From: Clostridiales bacterium
GTDB lineage: Bacteria > Bacillota > Clostridia > Lachnospirales > Lachnospiraceae
Direction of reading: 5' to 3'
Assembly (NCBI GenBank): GCA_029267975.1
Contig: JAJUHH010000131.1
Coordinates: forward strand, 1 to 7,692
Length of the DNA: 7,692 nt
Shown here: in pieces, positions 5,520 to 7,692 of the stretch
Layout of the letters: each line of letters opens with the position of its first letter
How positions within the stretch are numbered: position 1 is the first letter of the stretch
Translations under genes and position numbers: made by a program
Notes under the pieces: generated by a model
Database searches by the model: none
Seen by the model: the letters and a program-made list of their open reading frames with translations, nothing else
What the model was told of the DNA's origin: nothing

Positions 5520-6479
5520 ATGGAGTATGCAAAATTGGGAAAGAGTGGGATAGAAGTATCCCGCCTATGCGTTGGTTGTATGAGCTTTGGCGATCCTGCA
5601 AGTAAGATGCACGCCTGGACACTGAATGCATCTGAAAGTGAAGCGATCATTAAGCATGCCTTAGAGCTTGGCATTAATTTTTTTGATACGGCCAACTGCT
5701 ATTCTGCGGGAACCAGTGAAGAATATCTGGGAAGGGCGATTAAGAATAATGTTTCCCGTGATAAGGTTGTAATCGCTACAAAGGTGTACTTTAATGAAGG
5801 ACATCTGTCAAAGGAAGCGATTCCAAGAGAACTTGATGCTTCCTTAAAACGATTGGGAATGGACTATGTGGATCTTTTGATCATCCATCGCTTTGATTAT
5901 AATACACCTGTAGAGGAAACAATGGAAGCACTCCACAAGGTAGTAGAAGCCGGAAAAGTACGGGCGCTGGGTGCATCTGCCATGTACGGTTATCAGTTTG
6001 CCAAGCTTCAGGCTACAGCAGAGAAGAACGGATGGACTCAGTTTGTATCTATGCAGAATCATTATAACCTGCTGTATCGTGAAGATGAAAGAGAGCTCAT
6101 CCCCATCTGTAAGGAGCAGGGCGTTGTCCTGACACCCTACAGCCCTCTTGCTGCAGGAAGATTATCCAGAGCTTGGTCCGCAGATACCTTACGCAGTCAG
6201 ACAGATGTTGTGGCAATCGGAAAATATGACAGTACCAAGGATTCCGATATAGAAATTGTAAAAAGAGTGGAAGAGTTAGCTGCAAAATATAGCTGTACCA
6301 TGACTCAGATCGCTCTGGCCTGGCAGTTTGCAAAAGGTGTCACCTCACCCATTATTGGAGCTACTAAGGCCCATTATTTTGATGATGCGGTTGGCAGTTT
6401 TGATATTACACTGAGCAAGGATGATATCAGCTACCTGGAAGAGCTTTACATACCTCATAAAATAGTAGGTGCCTTATAA
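5520..6479 (+). CDS. aldo/keto reductase (YajO-like)
   Basis: A 319-residue cytosolic (alpha/beta)8-barrel NADPH-dependent oxidoreductase that reduces aldehydes and ketones. The catalytic tetrad is complete: D56 and Y61 in FFDTANCYSAGTSEEYLG, K88 in VIATKVY, and H123 in LLIIHRFDY. The C-terminal SPIIGATKAHYFDDA supplies the usual NADPH phosphate contacts. The segments CVGCMSFGDP and HAWTL, and the ending PHKIVGAL, recall E. coli YajO (from memory), so it belongs to that branch. Its in vivo substrate is unknown. The start at 5520 is chosen because AAAGG (5506-5510) is 9 nt upstream and MEYAKLG is the normal family N-terminus. The in-frame ATG at 5454 coincides with the predicted transcription start and has no ribosome site; 5511 directly abuts the AAAGG. 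It is the first gene of an operon with the MerR regulator, probably induced by aldehydes or other electrophiles. Confidence 0.9.
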   Translation: MEYAKLGKSGIEVSRLCVGCMSFGDPASKMHAWTLNASESEAIIKHALELGINFFDTANCYSAGTSEEYLGRAIKNNVSRDKVVIATKVYFNEGHLSKEAIPRELDASLKRLGMDYVDLLIIHRFDYNTPVEETMEALHKVVEAGKVRALGASAMYGYQFAKLQATAEKNGWTQFVSMQNHYNLLYREDERELIPICKEQGVVLTPYSPLAAGRLSRAWSADTLRSQTDVVAIGKYDSTKDSDIEIVKRVEELAAKYSCTMTQIALAWQFAKGVTSPIIGATKAHYFDDAVGSFDITLSKDDISYLEELYIPHKIVGAL

Positions 6480-6490
6480 GGAAGAGGATT

Positions 6491-6868
6491 ATGACTATAA
6501 GAGAAGTAAGTGAAAAATATGATATCACCCAGGATACGCTGCGCTATTATGAGCGTATCGGAATGATCCCGCCCGTTACACGAACCTCCGGTGGTATCAG
6601 GGATTATCAGCAGCAGGATTTAGGCTGGGTGGAGCTGGCCATATGTATGAGAAGTGCTGGTCTTCCGGTAGAAGTGATGATCGAGTATGTAAAATTATAT
6701 CAGGCCGGTGATGCCACCATACCTGCAAGACTTCAGCTATTGATCGATCAGAGGGAAGTTCTTCTGGAGCAAAGAAGACAGATTGACGCTACCCTTGATC
6801 GCTTGAATTATAAAATATCAAAATATGAAGACGCGGTGAAGACAGGTAAGTTGTCCTGGGAGAAGTAA
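6491..6868 (+). CDS. MerR-family regulator, AdhR-like
   Basis: A 125-residue MerR-family activator. The N-terminal winged helix (residues 1-70) begins TIREVSEKYDITQDTLRYYE and continues RIGMIPP, the canonical MerR signature, with GGIRDYQQQDL as wing. A dimerising coiled coil follows at about 78-115 (LQLLIDQREVLLEQRRQID). There is no C-terminal metal-binding loop, so it is not a metal sensor. The only cysteine is C52, in ELAICMRSAGLP. Bacillus subtilis AdhR uses a cysteine at the same position to respond to formaldehyde and methylglyoxal (established knowledge). The ATG at 6491 has purine-rich GAAGAGG (6481-6487) just upstream. It is 11 bp behind the aldo/keto reductase gene, and no promoter was found in that 11-bp gap, so it probably controls its own operon through the 19-bp-spacer promoter upstream. 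Confidence 0.9.
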   Translation: MTIREVSEKYDITQDTLRYYERIGMIPPVTRTSGGIRDYQQQDLGWVELAICMRSAGLPVEVMIEYVKLYQAGDATIPARLQLLIDQREVLLEQRRQIDATLDRLNYKISKYEDAVKTGKLSWEK

Positions 6869-7160
6869 GGTAAGAATAACTGCATTGATTTATAAGAAGA
6901 TATAGAAATAAGAAAAATAATATCTGCTTCTATTATTTGCGGAGCTTGACAACTGTTTGAGTTAAAAACAGTTCAGTTAGGCCCCGGAATGAAAGGAGAC
7001 AGGTATTATTTTTTTGCCTTTCACAACATTTCACACCCATCACAAGAATCCTTCCCCTCTGATTCATAAGAATTCTTAGGTATCACAAGGATGCGTTCTG
7101 GCAAAAGGGAAGGGAAGCTACTATACTGACCTCAGAACAGCGCTGCAGGAGGAGTCGTTT
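6869..7160. other. intergenic region with several inverted repeats
   Basis: No gene is supported here. Structure seen: an A/T hairpin 6915-6922 with 6931-6938 (AAATAATA/TATTATTT, 8-nt loop); an inverted repeat AACTGTTT (6951-6958) with AAACAGTT (6966-6973), whose left arm overlaps a TTGACA (6946-6951) that has no -10 at normal spacing; a 12-bp palindrome TAAGAATTCTTA (7067-7078); and a repeated octamer ATCACAAG (7039-7046 and 7082-7089). None is followed by a convincing terminator T-run. The last gene of the MerR operon must end somewhere here. Confidence 0.5.
7098..7127 (+). promoter_or_regulatory. possible promoter of the lipoprotein gene
   Basis: TATACT (7122-7127) is a good -10 element, 33 bp before the ATG. 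The matching -35 (CTGGCA, 7098-7103, 18-bp spacing) shares only four bases with consensus, so the promoter may need an activator or be weak. Confidence 0.4.
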
Positions 7161-7692
7161 ATGAAATTTAATTTGAAGCAATTAGTCATACCCCTTATCT
7201 TATCAACCATGGTTCTGACGGCATGTGTAAAGTTACAGTCATCCCAAGGTTCAGAGGTGAAGCTGCCCGAACGAGTTGAAATGTATTATTTTCATGAGGG
7301 GATCTGTGATTCCTGTAATCCTACCGAGGAGTTTGATCGGATAGCAGAGGAGCAACTAAAGGATGTAAAAGATAGGTATCCTTATTCGATTGATAGAATC
7401 TGTATTTATAAAAACGGTGGTCAGGAAAAATACGAGGAGGTATGCAAGGAGCTGGGACTGGACAAAGATACCCTGGAGCTTCCCTTGTTGGTGCTGGGAG
7501 GTAAAGCATACCAGGGCAATGAGAGTATTGAAAATAATATGAAGGAAGCTTATCTGACAACTGGGGAGGATATCTTTGAACGTGGGTATGTGTATGAACC
7601 CAGGGAGAAGAAAACAGGGCGCGCATTATTTGAAGATTATACAGCCAATTCGGAGAATGTGACCCTGGTTTATTTTTATCGTACGGTTTGTG
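7161..7692 (+). CDS. thioredoxin-like lipoprotein, N-terminal part (continues past window)
   Basis: The frame is open from ATG 7161 to the window end (177 codons, incomplete). AGGAGG (7148-7153) lies 7 nt upstream of the start. Residues 1-22 are a lipoprotein signal: K2/K6, a hydrophobic core LVIPLILSTMVL, and the lipobox L19-T-A-C22. The mature protein would be anchored on the outer face of the membrane. Residues about 38-130 look like a thioredoxin/glutaredoxin-like fold: a strand VEMYYFHEGIC, a CxxC motif C49-D-S-C52, and LPLLVLGGKAYQG at about 109-121, where such folds place a cis-proline (the P of ELPLLV). At about 169 a second strand NVTLVYFYRTVC starts, and it looks like a repeat of the first, suggesting two tandem domains. 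I do not recognise a named family. Extracytoplasmic thiol-disulfide exchange is inference. Confidence 0.72.
   Translation, partial: MKFNLKQLVIPLILSTMVLTACVKLQSSQGSEVKLPERVEMYYFHEGICDSCNPTEEFDRIAEEQLKDVKDRYPYSIDRICIYKNGGQEKYEEVCKELGLDKDTLELPLLVLGGKAYQGNESIENNMKEAYLTTGEDIFERGYVYEPREKKTGRALFEDYTANSENVTLVYFYRTVC

Noticed and set aside
7004..7081. Small peptide frame following AAAGGAGA at about 6990
   Set aside because: There is no ATG, GTG or TTG at a suitable distance in the frame, and the translated peptide shows no recognisable character.
7321..7626. 101-codon minus-strand open frame
   Set aside because: It is a shadow of the lipoprotein gene on the plus strand, which has a ribosome site, signal peptide, lipobox and CxxC motif.

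Overview
The window looks like a chromosomal segment of a low-GC anaerobic Firmicute, most likely a Clostridia/Lachnospiraceae-type organism. This is inferred from the AT-rich intergenic DNA, strong AGGAGG ribosome sites, sigma-A-type promoters and the gene families present. No rRNA, tRNA, CRISPR array or complete mobile element was seen.

Layout. (1) 1-214: the last 70 codons of a HerA/DUF87-type ATPase, a family often found in defence islands, cut by the window edge. It is followed by about 350 bp of gene-free, AT-rich DNA holding a tandem TGGTGCCC repeat and a terminator-like hairpin. This may be the edge of an acquired island. (2) 562-2221: a two-gene unit, an MBL-fold hydrolase and a tandem-GNAT acetyltransferase, 10 bp apart. 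(3) 2275-3827: a divergent pair, a MarR-family regulator (minus) and a QueG-like double [4Fe-4S] protein (plus). The intergenic region carries three copies of a GTGTATATACAC-type operator. The iron-sulfur gene is interrupted by an in-frame UGA, after which the frame stays open with all eight cluster cysteines intact. (4) 3868-4551: a long hairpin, a near-consensus promoter, an intrinsic terminator and then a DUF2798 membrane protein gene, an arrangement that looks like an attenuated leader or small RNA. (5) 4648-5353: an AzoR-like flavin oxidoreductase and a strong terminator. (6) 5416-6868: a MerR-type promoter with a 19-bp spacer and palindromic operator, driving a YajO-like aldo/keto reductase and its MerR regulator, which has a single cysteine at position 52 as in AdhR. 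(7) 7161-end: the first part of a lipoprotein with a CxxC thioredoxin-like domain and the start of a second such domain.

Taken together, 2275-6868 reads as a redox/electrophile response locus. Two one-component regulators, each with cysteines placed where related thiol sensors carry theirs, sit next to an azo/quinone-reductase-like flavoprotein, an aldo/keto reductase and an Fe-S protein. The common theme is inference. The operators, promoters, UGA and cysteine positions are directly visible. The points most worth checking are the in-frame UGA, the triple MarR operator and the promoter-terminator leader before the DUF2798 gene.
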